Shown one piece after another: positions 34,981 to 43,016 of a stretch of DNA of 64,000 bases. A program made the position numbers and the translations under genes. The notes under the pieces are model-generated. The model made no database searches. It saw only the letters and a list, made by a program, of their open reading frames with translations, and was not told the origin of the DNA. This DNA is from SURF-21 sp964462595 (GTDB lineage Bacteria; Actinomycetota; Geothermincolia; Geothermincolales; RBG-13-55-18): assembly GCA_964462595.1 (NCBI GenBank), contig CAYWXM010000019.1, forward strand, positions 1 to 64,000, written 5' to 3'. Numbering within the stretch: the first letter of the stretch is position 1; every line of letters starts with the position of its first letter.

Positions 34981-35096
34981 ATCTCGTCCGGGGGTCGGTC
35001 GAAGGCGGCTTTCGCGAGGGGTATATTCGACAGGAGGACTGCGCTTCTGATCTGCACCCTGCGAGTGTGGAGCTGAGACCGTTACCCTGCGGATCG
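34981..35096 (+). repeat. GC-rich element with inverted-repeat ends, copy A (diverged)
   Basis: About 116 bp resembling the element at 40.72 kb. The left end (CCGGGGGTCGGTC, then GAAGG/CTTTCGCGAG hairpin) and right end (TGCGAGTGTGGAGC, GACCGTTACC) match the other copy at most positions, and the ends are imperfect inverted repeats. It lies in the 396-bp gap between the Fe-S gene and the acyl-CoA dehydrogenase gene, just upstream of a strong hairpin; no coding frame was found there. Confidence 0.65.
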
Positions 35097-35101
35097 TGCA
35101 T

Positions 35102-35137
35102 AAAAAGGGGCGCCCGCAGGCGCCCCTTGGTTTTTTT
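35102..35137. terminator. bidirectional Rho-independent terminator
   Basis: AAGGGGCGCC and GGCGCCCCTT form a perfect 10-bp stem with a 4-nt loop. The minus strand continues TTTA after a T-ending stem, suiting the acyl-CoA dehydrogenase transcript. The plus strand continues GGTTTTTTT, so a plus-strand RNA covering repeat copy A would also end here. Confidence 0.85.
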
Positions 35138-35142
35138 CGCGT

Positions 35143-36312
35143 CTAGCCCCAGGGATAGGCGTCGGTTACGCCCATGAGGTTGGCGGCTATAACCACGCGC
35201 TGGATCTGGTTGGTGCCCTCGTAGATCTGCATGATCTTCGCATCACGCATCAGCTTCTCCACCAGGTACTCTTTCATGTAACCGTAACCGCCGTGGATCT
35301 GCACCGCGTTGGTGGTCGTCCTCATGGCCATGTCCCCCGCGAAGGCCTTGGCGTAAGAGGATTCCAGCGAACAGGGCAGCCCCTTGGAGGCCTTCCAGGC
35401 CGCCAACTGGTAGAGACGGCGCCCGGCCTCGATCTCCATGGCCATGTCGGTGAGCATGAAGCTTATGGCCTGCTGGGCGATGATGGGGCGGCCGAACTGC
35501 ACCCTTTCCTTGGCATAAGCGAGAGCTTCCTCGAACGCGGCTCGCGCGACGCCGACGGCTCCCGCGGCAACGCTGGCACGCGTCATGTCCAGGGTCACCA
35601 TGACGTTATAGAAGCCCTGGCCCATGGGAACGAAAAGGTTCTCCTTGGGCACCTTGACGTTGTCGAAGATGACCTCGCTGGTGTTGGAGGCGCGGATCCC
35701 CATCTTGTTCTCTTTCTTGCCGAGGGAGACCCCTTCGTAATCACGCTCGACCACTACCGCGGCTATCCCTCCGTATTTCTTATCCCTGTCGAAGGTGCAG
35801 TAAACGCTGTAGAAATCGGCGATGCCCCCATTAGTCATAAAGCACTTCTGGCCGTTGAGCAGGTAATGGTCCCCCTCCTCCTTGATGACCGTCGATATAG
35901 CCGCGGCATCAGACCCGGCTCCGGGCTCGGTGAGGCCGAAGCCCGCGAACTTCGGATCCTCGGGATCGCAAAGGCGTGGGAAATACCTCTGTTTCAATTC
36001 GTCGCTGGCCGCGATGACCATGGGGGTGGTGGAAAGGCTGTTGGCTCCCAGGGTGGTGGCTATACCGGCACAACCCCAGAACAGCTCCTCGCTGACCATG
36101 GAGGCCGTCAGCTGGTCGAGACCGCCTCCACCATATTCCTCGGAGATGGCCATGGCGGTAAGCCCCGTCGCGGCGGCTTTCTTCACCAGATCCATCGGGA
36201 TCTCGCCTGACTGATCGCACTCGATGGCCACCGGCCTGATCTCGTTGAGCGCGAACTCGTGGGCCATCTTACAAGCTGCTTTTTGCTCTTCGTCGAGTTC
36301 GAAATCTACCAT
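35143..36312 (-). CDS. acyl-CoA dehydrogenase
   Basis: A 389-aa FAD enzyme that oxidises acyl-CoA to enoyl-CoA and passes electrons to ETF. Family features: KKAAATGLTAMAISEEYGGG, FGLTEPGAGSDAA, QKCFMTNGGIADFY, and the C-terminal QIHGGYGYMKEYLVEKLMRD, with the catalytic base inside IMQIYEGTNQIQRVVIA (the E-G-T segment). GGAGG precedes the ATG by 7 nt. It is downstream of the enoyl-CoA hydratase gene, forming a short beta-oxidation operon. The EtfA/EtfB genes 16 kb away are likely acceptors. Confidence 0.95.
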   Translation of the reverse strand: MVDFELDEEQKAACKMAHEFALNEIRPVAIECDQSGEIPMDLVKKAAATGLTAMAISEEYGGGGLDQLTASMVSEELFWGCAGIATTLGANSLSTTPMVIAASDELKQRYFPRLCDPEDPKFAGFGLTEPGAGSDAAAISTVIKEEGDHYLLNGQKCFMTNGGIADFYSVYCTFDRDKKYGGIAAVVVERDYEGVSLGKKENKMGIRASNTSEVIFDNVKVPKENLFVPMGQGFYNVMVTLDMTRASVAAGAVGVARAAFEEALAYAKERVQFGRPIIAQQAISFMLTDMAMEIEAGRRLYQLAAWKASKGLPCSLESSYAKAFAGDMAMRTTTNAVQIHGGYGYMKEYLVEKLMRDAKIMQIYEGTNQIQRVVIAANLMGVTDAYPWG

Positions 36313-36411
36313 GAAAGGACCTCCTTACCTCTTCGAACTCCTCACGGGTTCAATCTTTTCTGCTTCTCCGGGCGTAAGGATTCAGCCCGGATATGTCATC
36401 GAGCACGCGCT

Positions 36412-37203
36412 CTACTTGCCGATGAACTTGGCCTTCCCGGGGCCTTCCTTGATAAAAGTGCTCATGCCTATTTTCTGGTCCTCGGAGGCAAAGCAGAGCG
36501 ACATGCTCTGGGCCTCGATGATCAGCCCCTCCTCTATGGAGCACTCCATCCCCTTGTTGATGGACTTCTTGGCCATGGCCAGCGCTACTGCCGGCCCGTT
36601 CGCGTACTTCGAGGCTATCTTCTGGGCGTACTCGATGACCGACTCCCCGCCGGACACCACCTTCTGCACCAGGCCCATCTCCAGGCAATCCTGTGCGCTG
36701 TAGGCGCGGCCGCCGTAGATCACTTCCTTGGCCTTGGCCGGGCCGATGAGGCGCGGCATCCTCTGCGTTCCGCCCGCGCCGGGGATGATGCCCAGCAGGA
36801 TCTCCGGCTGCCCGATCCTTGCTTCCTCGTAGGCGTATCGCCAGTCTGCGCACATGGCCAGCTCGCACCCGCCTCCGAGGGCAAAACCGTTGATGGCGGC
36901 GATGACCGGCTTGGGTATGTTCTCGACCTTGGTGAAGCTCTCCTGCAATTTGCCGACGAACTTGGTCACCAGAACCGCGTCCAACTCCTCCATCATCTTG
37001 ATGTCTGCCCCAGCGGCGAAATGCTTGTCTCCGCCCGTCAGCACGACCGCCCTGACCTTGTCGTCCACGGAAAGCTCGTCTGCGCACAGTCCGATCTGTT
37101 GCCCCAGTTCAGCGTTGAGAGCATTTACCGGCGGACGGTTCAGGGCCATCGTAGCCACTCCATCCACGATATCTACCTTAACCAGTTCATAGTCGTACGC
37201 CAT
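36412..37203 (-). CDS. enoyl-CoA hydratase/isomerase family protein
   Basis: A 263-aa crotonase. The oxyanion-hole motifs are FAAGADIKMM and NGFALGGGCELAMCADW; the two candidate catalytic Glu lie in GGGCELAM and in QPEILLGIIPGAGGTQRM, as in true hydratases. GAGAGG precedes the ATG. It is the first gene of the operon with acyl-CoA dehydrogenase (99 nt downstream). A promoter lies about 195 nt upstream, giving an unusually long leader. A short-chain substrate is likely but not shown. Confidence 0.93.
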   Translation of the reverse strand: MAYDYELVKVDIVDGVATMALNRPPVNALNAELGQQIGLCADELSVDDKVRAVVLTGGDKHFAAGADIKMMEELDAVLVTKFVGKLQESFTKVENIPKPVIAAINGFALGGGCELAMCADWRYAYEEARIGQPEILLGIIPGAGGTQRMPRLIGPAKAKEVIYGGRAYSAQDCLEMGLVQKVVSGGESVIEYAQKIASKYANGPAVALAMAKKSINKGMECSIEEGLIIEAQSMSLCFASEDQKIGMSTFIKEGPGKAKFIGK

Positions 37204-37404
37204 ATGCCACCTCTCTTATTCCGTGAGTTTACAGCACCCGTTCAGGATAAAATCTGGGTTTTACGTTCTCACTTCCTCCTTCAAAATCCGGGTCATCCCG
37301 GTATCTGCATCCTAGGGTGAGAATCACATCCCTCGGAGTCAAGATGCTGGTGGGGGGGACTACTTCGTCCTGGGGACCCCTCCCTGCAGTCGATAACCTT
37401 AAAA

Positions 37405-37433
37405 AGAGTATCATCAACCACCGGGACAGTCAA
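37405..37433 (-). promoter_or_regulatory. promoter for enoyl-CoA hydratase operon
   Basis: TTGACT, a 17-nt spacer and TACTCT on the minus strand; the -35 is one base from consensus. It would produce an about 195-nt leader before the hydratase start. The leader contains a GGGG(...)CCCC-capable segment near 37350-37385 but no aptamer that I recognise. Confidence 0.55.
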
Positions 37434-37528
37434 CAAAACCGCAGGCACCGATATGTATATAGAAGCAGGTCAAGAAGGAGTTACGGCACCCGAAAAGTGC
37501 TGAACACCGTCTGGTCGCCGATCTTGCC

Positions 37529-37557
37529 TTGAGGGCTTTATCTTTAGCATATATAAT
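37529..37557 (+). promoter_or_regulatory. promoter for Na/phosphate cotransporter gene
   Basis: TTGAGG, a 17-nt spacer and a perfect TATAAT, ending about 50 nt before the ATG at 37608. No Pho-box-like repeat was recognised nearby. The rest of the 404-bp divergent gap (37204-37607) holds this promoter and the opposite one for the hydratase operon. Confidence 0.75.
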
Positions 37558-37607
37558 CTCGCCTTGGGAAGGAACGGAGCCGACAACCGAAATCCGGGAG
37601 TAAATCC

Positions 37608-39281
37608 ATGACCCTCGAGGCCACTTCCATCTGGTTTGGAATCTTCGTACTAGCAGGTGGCCTCGGTCTCTTTCTGTACGGCATGATCCTCATGAACGAG
37701 GGCCTGCAGCTTGCGGCGGGAGACCGCCTGCGCAAGATGCTCGAGAAGTTCACCAAGACCCGCTTCCGCGGCCTCGCGGCCGGAACCGCGGTCACAGCGC
37801 TCATCCAGAGTTCGTCCGCGACCACGGTCATGCTGGTAGGGTTCGTAAACGCCGGGCTGATGACCTTCATGCAATCAGTGGGGGTAATCCTGGGCGCGGA
37901 TATCGGGACCACCATCACCGCCCAGATCGTCGCCTTCAACATGATCCTCTACCTCTCCTTTCCATGCATAGCCATAGGCCTTCTCATGTTCATGGTCGGC
38001 AGCCGACGCGTTATCAAATACAGCGGAGAGATCGTCCTGGGTTTCGGCCTGCTCTTCCTGGGCATGGAGGTCATGAAGGGGGCCATGGCCCCCTTGAAGA
38101 ACTCGGGCACCTTCGAGAGCTGGATAACAACCCTGGGCAGCAACTGGTTCCTGGGCCTCCTGCTGGGCATCGTTATCACCAGCATCGTCCAGAGTTCCTC
38201 GGCGACCACCTCCATGGTGGTGGCCATGGGCGCCACCGGCCTGCTGAGCATCGGCGGCGCCGACCCGCTGCGGATCGCCATCCCCATCATCCTGGGCTGC
38301 AATATCGGCACCTGTATAACCGCTTGGGTCGCCAGCATCGGCACCAGCCTCCCCGCCAAGCGGGTAGCCTGGGCTCATTACTTCTTCAAGATCACCGGCG
38401 TCCTCATGGTCCTGCCCTTCCTGGCGTGGTATCCGGATCTTGTGCGCTGGGTCAGCGAAGCCCTGGGTGCGGGCTCGGACAACATCGGCCGCCAGATAGC
38501 CTGGGCCCATACCATTTTCAATGTCGCTATCACCCTGTTATGGCTGCCCTTCCTCACCCCCTTTGCGCGCTTTATCAAGGCCATCAAGCGAGGGGCCGAA
38601 CCTGTCATAGAGCGAGACCCCCTCTTTCTCGACCCGCGCATTTTCCACAGCCCTTCTATAGCCCTGCAGATGGCACGCAGGGAGATAACCCGCATGGCCC
38701 GCATCACCATGGACATGCTGCACGCCAGCCTGGGCTACCTGAAGAAGCTGGAGCGTGGCGGGAAGAAGCACCTGCTGGAGATGGAGTCCATAGTGGACGG
38801 GCTGGCCAATTCCATCACCGAGTACTTGTCCAAGCTCTCGCAGGAAGCGCTGACCAACGAACAATCGGAGCAGCTGGTGGGGTTCATGCACGCCGTCAAC
38901 GACATCGAGCGTATCGGTGACCATGCCGAGAACATCATGTACCTGGCGGTGAATAAAACCGAGAGCGGGGACGGTTTCACCGAGGGTGCCAACATCGAGC
39001 TGCACGAGATCTCCTCCACCGTGTTCGAGATGTACGGCGGCATCATAAACGCCTTCGAGGCCCAGGATGCGAAGTCGGCCACTCACTTCCAGAACCTGGA
39101 GCACATGGTGGACGAGATGGCCTCCAGGTTCCGCAGTAACCATCTCAAACGGCTGAACAAGGGGGAGTGTAACGGCACCGTCGGGGTTATCTTCCTCGAT
39201 ACCCTGAGCAACCTGGAGCGTGTAGGCGACCTTGCGAACAACGTGGGCCACGTGACCACCGGCGAGCTTCAGAAACTGTGA
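37608..39281 (+). CDS. Na/phosphate cotransporter with PhoU-like tail
   Basis: A 557-aa NptA/YjbB-type transporter (PF02690). Two inverted repeats each carry the QSSSATT hallmark: TALIQSSSATTVMLVGF near residue 65 and TSIVQSSSATTSMVVAM near residue 195. About nine hydrophobic helices occupy residues 10-320. Residues about 350-555 are soluble and PhoU-like (EMESIVDGLANSITEYLSKL, then NDIERIGDHAENI). GGGAG lies 8 nt upstream of the ATG. It probably imports phosphate with sodium; the PhoU tail suggests control by phosphate status. Confidence 0.93.
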   Translation: MTLEATSIWFGIFVLAGGLGLFLYGMILMNEGLQLAAGDRLRKMLEKFTKTRFRGLAAGTAVTALIQSSSATTVMLVGFVNAGLMTFMQSVGVILGADIGTTITAQIVAFNMILYLSFPCIAIGLLMFMVGSRRVIKYSGEIVLGFGLLFLGMEVMKGAMAPLKNSGTFESWITTLGSNWFLGLLLGIVITSIVQSSSATTSMVVAMGATGLLSIGGADPLRIAIPIILGCNIGTCITAWVASIGTSLPAKRVAWAHYFFKITGVLMVLPFLAWYPDLVRWVSEALGAGSDNIGRQIAWAHTIFNVAITLLWLPFLTPFARFIKAIKRGAEPVIERDPLFLDPRIFHSPSIALQMARREITRMARITMDMLHASLGYLKKLERGGKKHLLEMESIVDGLANSITEYLSKLSQEALTNEQSEQLVGFMHAVNDIERIGDHAENIMYLAVNKTESGDGFTEGANIELHEISSTVFEMYGGIINAFEAQDAKSATHFQNLEHMVDEMASRFRSNHLKRLNKGECNGTVGVIFLDTLSNLERVGDLANNVGHVTTGELQKL

Positions 39282-39475
39282 CCGGGCAAGCGCTATACCT
39301 TCGATCCGCGGCTCTAGGCGCCATTGCCTGCCACGCGCTGCGCCGGGCGGACGGACTCATGTACCGCAGCAAGGACGATGGACGCGATCGCGTTACCCCG
39401 GGGTGAGGCGATTGAGCGCATACGAGTATATGCAGCCGGAAAAACGCCGTTCATGGAGGATGGGGGTAAACGTCC

Positions 39476-40444
39476 GTGATATCCGAAGGTAAACCCGTGG
39501 TTGTCATAAGCAAGTGCCTGGGATTCGAACACTGCAGGTGGAACGGGGAGATAGTAAAAGACGAATTCGTTGACCGGCTGTCAACGCACGTCTCCTTCGT
39601 GACCGTCTGCCCCGAGGTGGAGATAGGGCTGGGTGTTCCGCGCGACCCTATCCATATCGAGTCATCGCGGGGTGGGTTGACGCTTGTCCAGCCGGCAACC
39701 GGCAGGGACGTCAGCCAGGAGATGCGCGCTTTCTGCGGGGGATTCCTGCAATCTCTCGGGGCGGTTGACGGCTTTCTGCTCAAGGCCCGTTCGCCTTCCT
39801 GCGGCCCGGGAGACGTCAAGATCTATGCCGCAGGGGGCACGTCCGGCTCCATAGACAAGGGCCCCGGGTTTTTCGGTGGCGCGGTGATCGCGGCCTTTCC
39901 GTACACGGCGGTCGAGTCGGAAGGGCGCCTCAAGAACTTCCGTATAAGGGAGCATTATCTTACCCGCATCTTCGCCATGAGCCGCTTCCGCAGCATGGAG
40001 AGAAAAAGTGCCATGAGGGACCTCGTCGATTTCCACTCCCGCAACAAGCTGCTTCTCATGGCCTACAACCAGTCGAAGCTGAAGGTGTTGGGCAACCTGG
40101 TCGCAAACCGCGAGCACTTGAAGGCCGAGGAGATCATCCCCCTGTACCGGGCCCATTTTTGCCAGGCTATATCCAAGACCCCCCGATATACGTCGAACAT
40201 CAACGTGCTCATGCATGCGATAGGTTATTTCTCCAAGCAGGTCACCGCCCGTGAAAAGGGTTATTTTCTGGACAGCCTCGAGAGGTACCGGCTGGGAAAC
40301 GTCCCTTTGAGCGCGGTTACGAGTATCATCAGCTCCTGGATCGTACGCTTCGAGCAGGACTACCTGGAGCAGCAGACCTTCTTCAACCCCTACCCCGAGG
40401 AGCTTTCCTTCATCAGCGACTCGGGCAAAGGCAGGGACCTGTGA
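39476..40444 (+). CDS. DUF523 (TudS-like) and DUF1722 fusion protein
   Basis: A 322-aa protein with two domains. Residues about 5-155 are DUF523: SKCLGFEHCRWNG, VCPEVEIGLGVPRDPI and RSPSCGPGD give three conserved Cys, the [4Fe-4S] ligands of TudS-type thiouracil desulfurases. Residues about 190-310 are DUF1722/YbgA (FHSRNKLLLMAYNQSKLKVLGN, then GYFSKQVTAREK). This fusion is common. The start is GTG with only a distant GGAGG. A role in handling sulfur-modified bases is inferred from TudS. Confidence 0.88.
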   Translation: MISEGKPVVVISKCLGFEHCRWNGEIVKDEFVDRLSTHVSFVTVCPEVEIGLGVPRDPIHIESSRGGLTLVQPATGRDVSQEMRAFCGGFLQSLGAVDGFLLKARSPSCGPGDVKIYAAGGTSGSIDKGPGFFGGAVIAAFPYTAVESEGRLKNFRIREHYLTRIFAMSRFRSMERKSAMRDLVDFHSRNKLLLMAYNQSKLKVLGNLVANREHLKAEEIIPLYRAHFCQAISKTPRYTSNINVLMHAIGYFSKQVTAREKGYFLDSLERYRLGNVPLSAVTSIISSWIVRFEQDYLEQQTFFNPYPEELSFISDSGKGRDL

Positions 40445-40466
40445 AGCTATATTCGATGCCCACCAG

Positions 40467-40506
40467 CCCGAGAACCGGGGGTCGGTCCGAAGCGACCTTC
40501 GCGAGC
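40467..40506 (+). repeat. GC-rich repeat, left-end copy B
   Basis: Forty bases identical to the left end of the element at 40721 (CCCGAGAACCGGGGGT, then CGGTCCGAAGCGACCTTCGCGAGC). A CGAAG/CTTCG mini-hairpin lies inside. The matching right end is not seen after it. It sits 22 nt after the DUF523/DUF1722 gene stop. The remaining sequence to 40720 has no gene, but resembles the spacer of the 63.8 kb array near 40660-40720. Confidence 0.8.
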
Positions 40507-40720
40507 GTTGAACCTCGTATAACAGCAGCTGATGCAGGATAAACACGCCCGGGTATAGTACATAAGAATACCCAACCCAAAAAGCGGAATTGAACGGAAC
40601 CTCCGTCTGCACTGTCACAAAGCCCGAGAAATATAGAATCGATCTGTATACGAAGAAGCGGGCATAAGGGTGGTAAATGGGGAAAAGGCCGTCGGGGTGT
40701 CGTCTATGCAGCAACCACAG

Positions 40721-40839
40721 CCCGAGAACCGGGGGTCGGTCCGAAGCGACCTTCGCGAGCAGTGTGCTCGACAGAATAACCGAGTTTAGGATATGAAACC
40801 TGCGAGTGCGGAGCGAGGACCGTTACCCCCGGGCTCGGG
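40721..40839 (+). repeat. GC-rich element with inverted-repeat ends, copy C
   Basis: A 119-bp element starting CCCGAGAACCGGGGGTCGG and ending in CCGTTACCCCCGGGCTCGGG. The ends are inverted repeats: CCCGAG/CTCGGG perfect, then CCGGGGGT/ACCCCCGG and CGGTCC/GGACCG separated by 2-nt offsets. The RNA or DNA could fold into a long stem with a nested CGAAG-CTTCG hairpin. It ends 7 nt before the stop of the L,D-transpeptidase gene (minus strand), where it might act as a transcription stop or be a small mobile element. Confidence 0.8.
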
Positions 40840-40846
40840 CCATACA

Positions 40847-42910
40847 TCAATACCCGCGCGTCATCACGAAATACATGGAACGTTCCGCCATGATCGGAAC
40901 GTCTGATCTTACCGCCGCTGAAAAAGACGCCCGCTCCAGCCCGGGGATCTCGTCCACTCCGATCGTAACCCTCCTCTGCGGAGCGACGTAGAACCCCTGC
41001 GAGAAAACCGCTCCGTCGTCGCGCTGGAAGGTGATCGTCACGTTGGCCGGCGTGGCGGAGGGATTGGAGAGAAGGATGTAGGTATTGAACGTCCCGTCCG
41101 TATATCCCTCCGCGAAATACCATTCGAGAGAACTACGCGGGGAGCCCATGGTGGCATGCCCGCCGCGATGGCTGTCCAGGTCGTAATAAACTGAGCGTTC
41201 CGCGACTACGGGTTCACTGGCGAAAATCGAGAAGGCCATCTCCGTGCCGGTCAGACCTCCCTGCAGCGATACGGGGATGGTCATGCGGCTGCGCGCTCTC
41301 ACCAGGTACTCGTACATTATGCTCGCGTCGTTGAGATAGTAATCAACGGCTACCACGGCATCCAGATCGCCGGGGTTGCAGACCAGGATATAGCTATCGA
41401 AGAACTGGCGCGTGCAGCCCTCGGCGAAATACCATTCCCTGGAAGGCCGGGAGGCGCCTACGCTGGAATGGCCTCCATGGATATATCCCTTGGTGAAATA
41501 CATCGCCCTTTCGGCAACGACAGGTCTATCGCCATGAACCTGCATGGAAAAAGAGGCTGCCCCGATCCCCGGAAGGGCATCCGCCAGAACCGTGTACCTT
41601 GAGTGCGGCTGCAATATCAACCCGTATTCAGGCGCCTCGCCGCTTTCCAGGAAAAAACGCAGCGATACGATCGCCGGCTCGTCGCCGGGGTTGGACAGGA
41701 GCAAATAGGTATCGAAACCCTCAGCGGTGTAGCCCTCGGAGAAATACCAGTCCGGGGAGGGGTGCGTGACCCCCAGTGATACCGTGCCGTCTCTCCTCTT
41801 TCCGGCGGAAAAATAAATGGACCGTTCGGCTACTACTGGCCCATCCGCATCGATATGCATGGAGAATGCGGCAGCTTCCAGGCCCGGCATGGCATCTGCC
41901 GCAAGCGTATGCCGGGAATGGGGAGCGATGGCGCATATATGCTCCACCACCTCCCCGTTCTCCTTGTGGAACAAGACCCTGGCCTGCACGGCGCTGTCCC
42001 CCGGGTTGGAGATGAGAAGATAGGTATCGAAACCCTCCGCGGTATATCCTTCCGCGAAATACCATGTCGTAGAGAGCTCGGGGGCCCCGCCGGAGGAATG
42101 GCACCCCGCTATTACCTGGCGCGCCAGGGAGGAATAGGTGATGGTCAGGGGAGTTCCGTTGGGGGCCCAGTAGAAGGGCCAGTATGCTTCCAGTGGGTGC
42201 TGCCTGATGCACCCGTGGGATGCAGGGGCGCCCAATCCGGTCTCGTAGGTCCGCGAGCCCCGTGGCCATGAATGCATGCCATGCGCCGAGGTAAAGGCCA
42301 TCCAGTAATCGCACACGGCACCTCCCAGCCCGACATTGACTCTGGTATGGCTCAGGATGCGGAAATTCCCTGTGGGCGTACGGTTGTTGAGGCCGGTGGA
42401 ACATCGTGTGATGTTCACCAACTGGTCGCCCTCGAAGAAATACAGGCGCTGGTCGTGAAGGGAGCAGATGATCCTTTTCACTCCCGCCGCGGCCCTGGCC
42501 TCGGGCTCCAGGTAAGCATAGACCCTGCCCGATAAGATGCTTTCGTTGAGGTCGTGGTCCACGCCGCTCACCGCGTAGAAATATCCCTTTCCGGGCTCGG
42601 CGTCTTCGTCCAGAAAAACGGGGTATTCAAGCATGGAGTCCGCCGCCTTCCCCCCCACCAGGGCGAGGGGACCGTCCGCCGTGTCGGAGCGATAGACATT
42701 ATAGCCGAAGGCACCTTCCACTGCGTCCCAGGTCAGGGCGATACGTATGCCGGCATCCTGCGGGCGCGATAGTCGGCTGATGCCAGCCGGTACCCCCAGG
42801 TCGTTTCTTTCGCACGTTACGGTTGCCGCGCCCTCCGCCCATGCGACCCCCGGGACCACAAGGAAAAGTACGGCCACGAGCGAGAAAAACTTTGACAACC
42901 TTCCCGTCAT
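40847..42910 (-). CDS. secreted L,D-transpeptidase with four 'WYFAEGYT' repeat domains
   Basis: A 687-aa exported protein. Signal peptide residues 1-25 (MTGRLSKFFSLVAVLFLVVP); FN3-like domain about 45-135; YkuD domain about 143-265 with TPTGNFRIL, candidate His210/213 and ASHGCIRQH (Cys234). Then four repeats of about 105 aa, each starting WYF(A/S)EGYT or WYFAEGCT and containing F-x-(S/T)-Y-x-L-(L/V)-x-NP and AERS/AMYF. GGGGAG precedes the ATG. It probably crosslinks peptidoglycan and displays the repeats on the surface; the repeats' role is unknown. Confidence 0.85.
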   Translation of the reverse strand: MTGRLSKFFSLVAVLFLVVPGVAWAEGAATVTCERNDLGVPAGISRLSRPQDAGIRIALTWDAVEGAFGYNVYRSDTADGPLALVGGKAADSMLEYPVFLDEDAEPGKGYFYAVSGVDHDLNESILSGRVYAYLEPEARAAAGVKRIICSLHDQRLYFFEGDQLVNITRCSTGLNNRTPTGNFRILSHTRVNVGLGGAVCDYWMAFTSAHGMHSWPRGSRTYETGLGAPASHGCIRQHPLEAYWPFYWAPNGTPLTITYSSLARQVIAGCHSSGGAPELSTTWYFAEGYTAEGFDTYLLISNPGDSAVQARVLFHKENGEVVEHICAIAPHSRHTLAADAMPGLEAAAFSMHIDADGPVVAERSIYFSAGKRRDGTVSLGVTHPSPDWYFSEGYTAEGFDTYLLLSNPGDEPAIVSLRFFLESGEAPEYGLILQPHSRYTVLADALPGIGAASFSMQVHGDRPVVAERAMYFTKGYIHGGHSSVGASRPSREWYFAEGCTRQFFDSYILVCNPGDLDAVVAVDYYLNDASIMYEYLVRARSRMTIPVSLQGGLTGTEMAFSIFASEPVVAERSVYYDLDSHRGGHATMGSPRSSLEWYFAEGYTDGTFNTYILLSNPSATPANVTITFQRDDGAVFSQGFYVAPQRRVTIGVDEIPGLERASFSAAVRSDVPIMAERSMYFVMTRGY

Positions 42911-43016
42911 GCTTACTCCCCTGTCGCTCTTCTTATCGAAACTCGGGCTCGTTATCTGAATACCCGCCAAACGGTTTTTTCTTTCCCCGCCTGCATCTCT
43001 CTTCTGGCCCGTTCGC

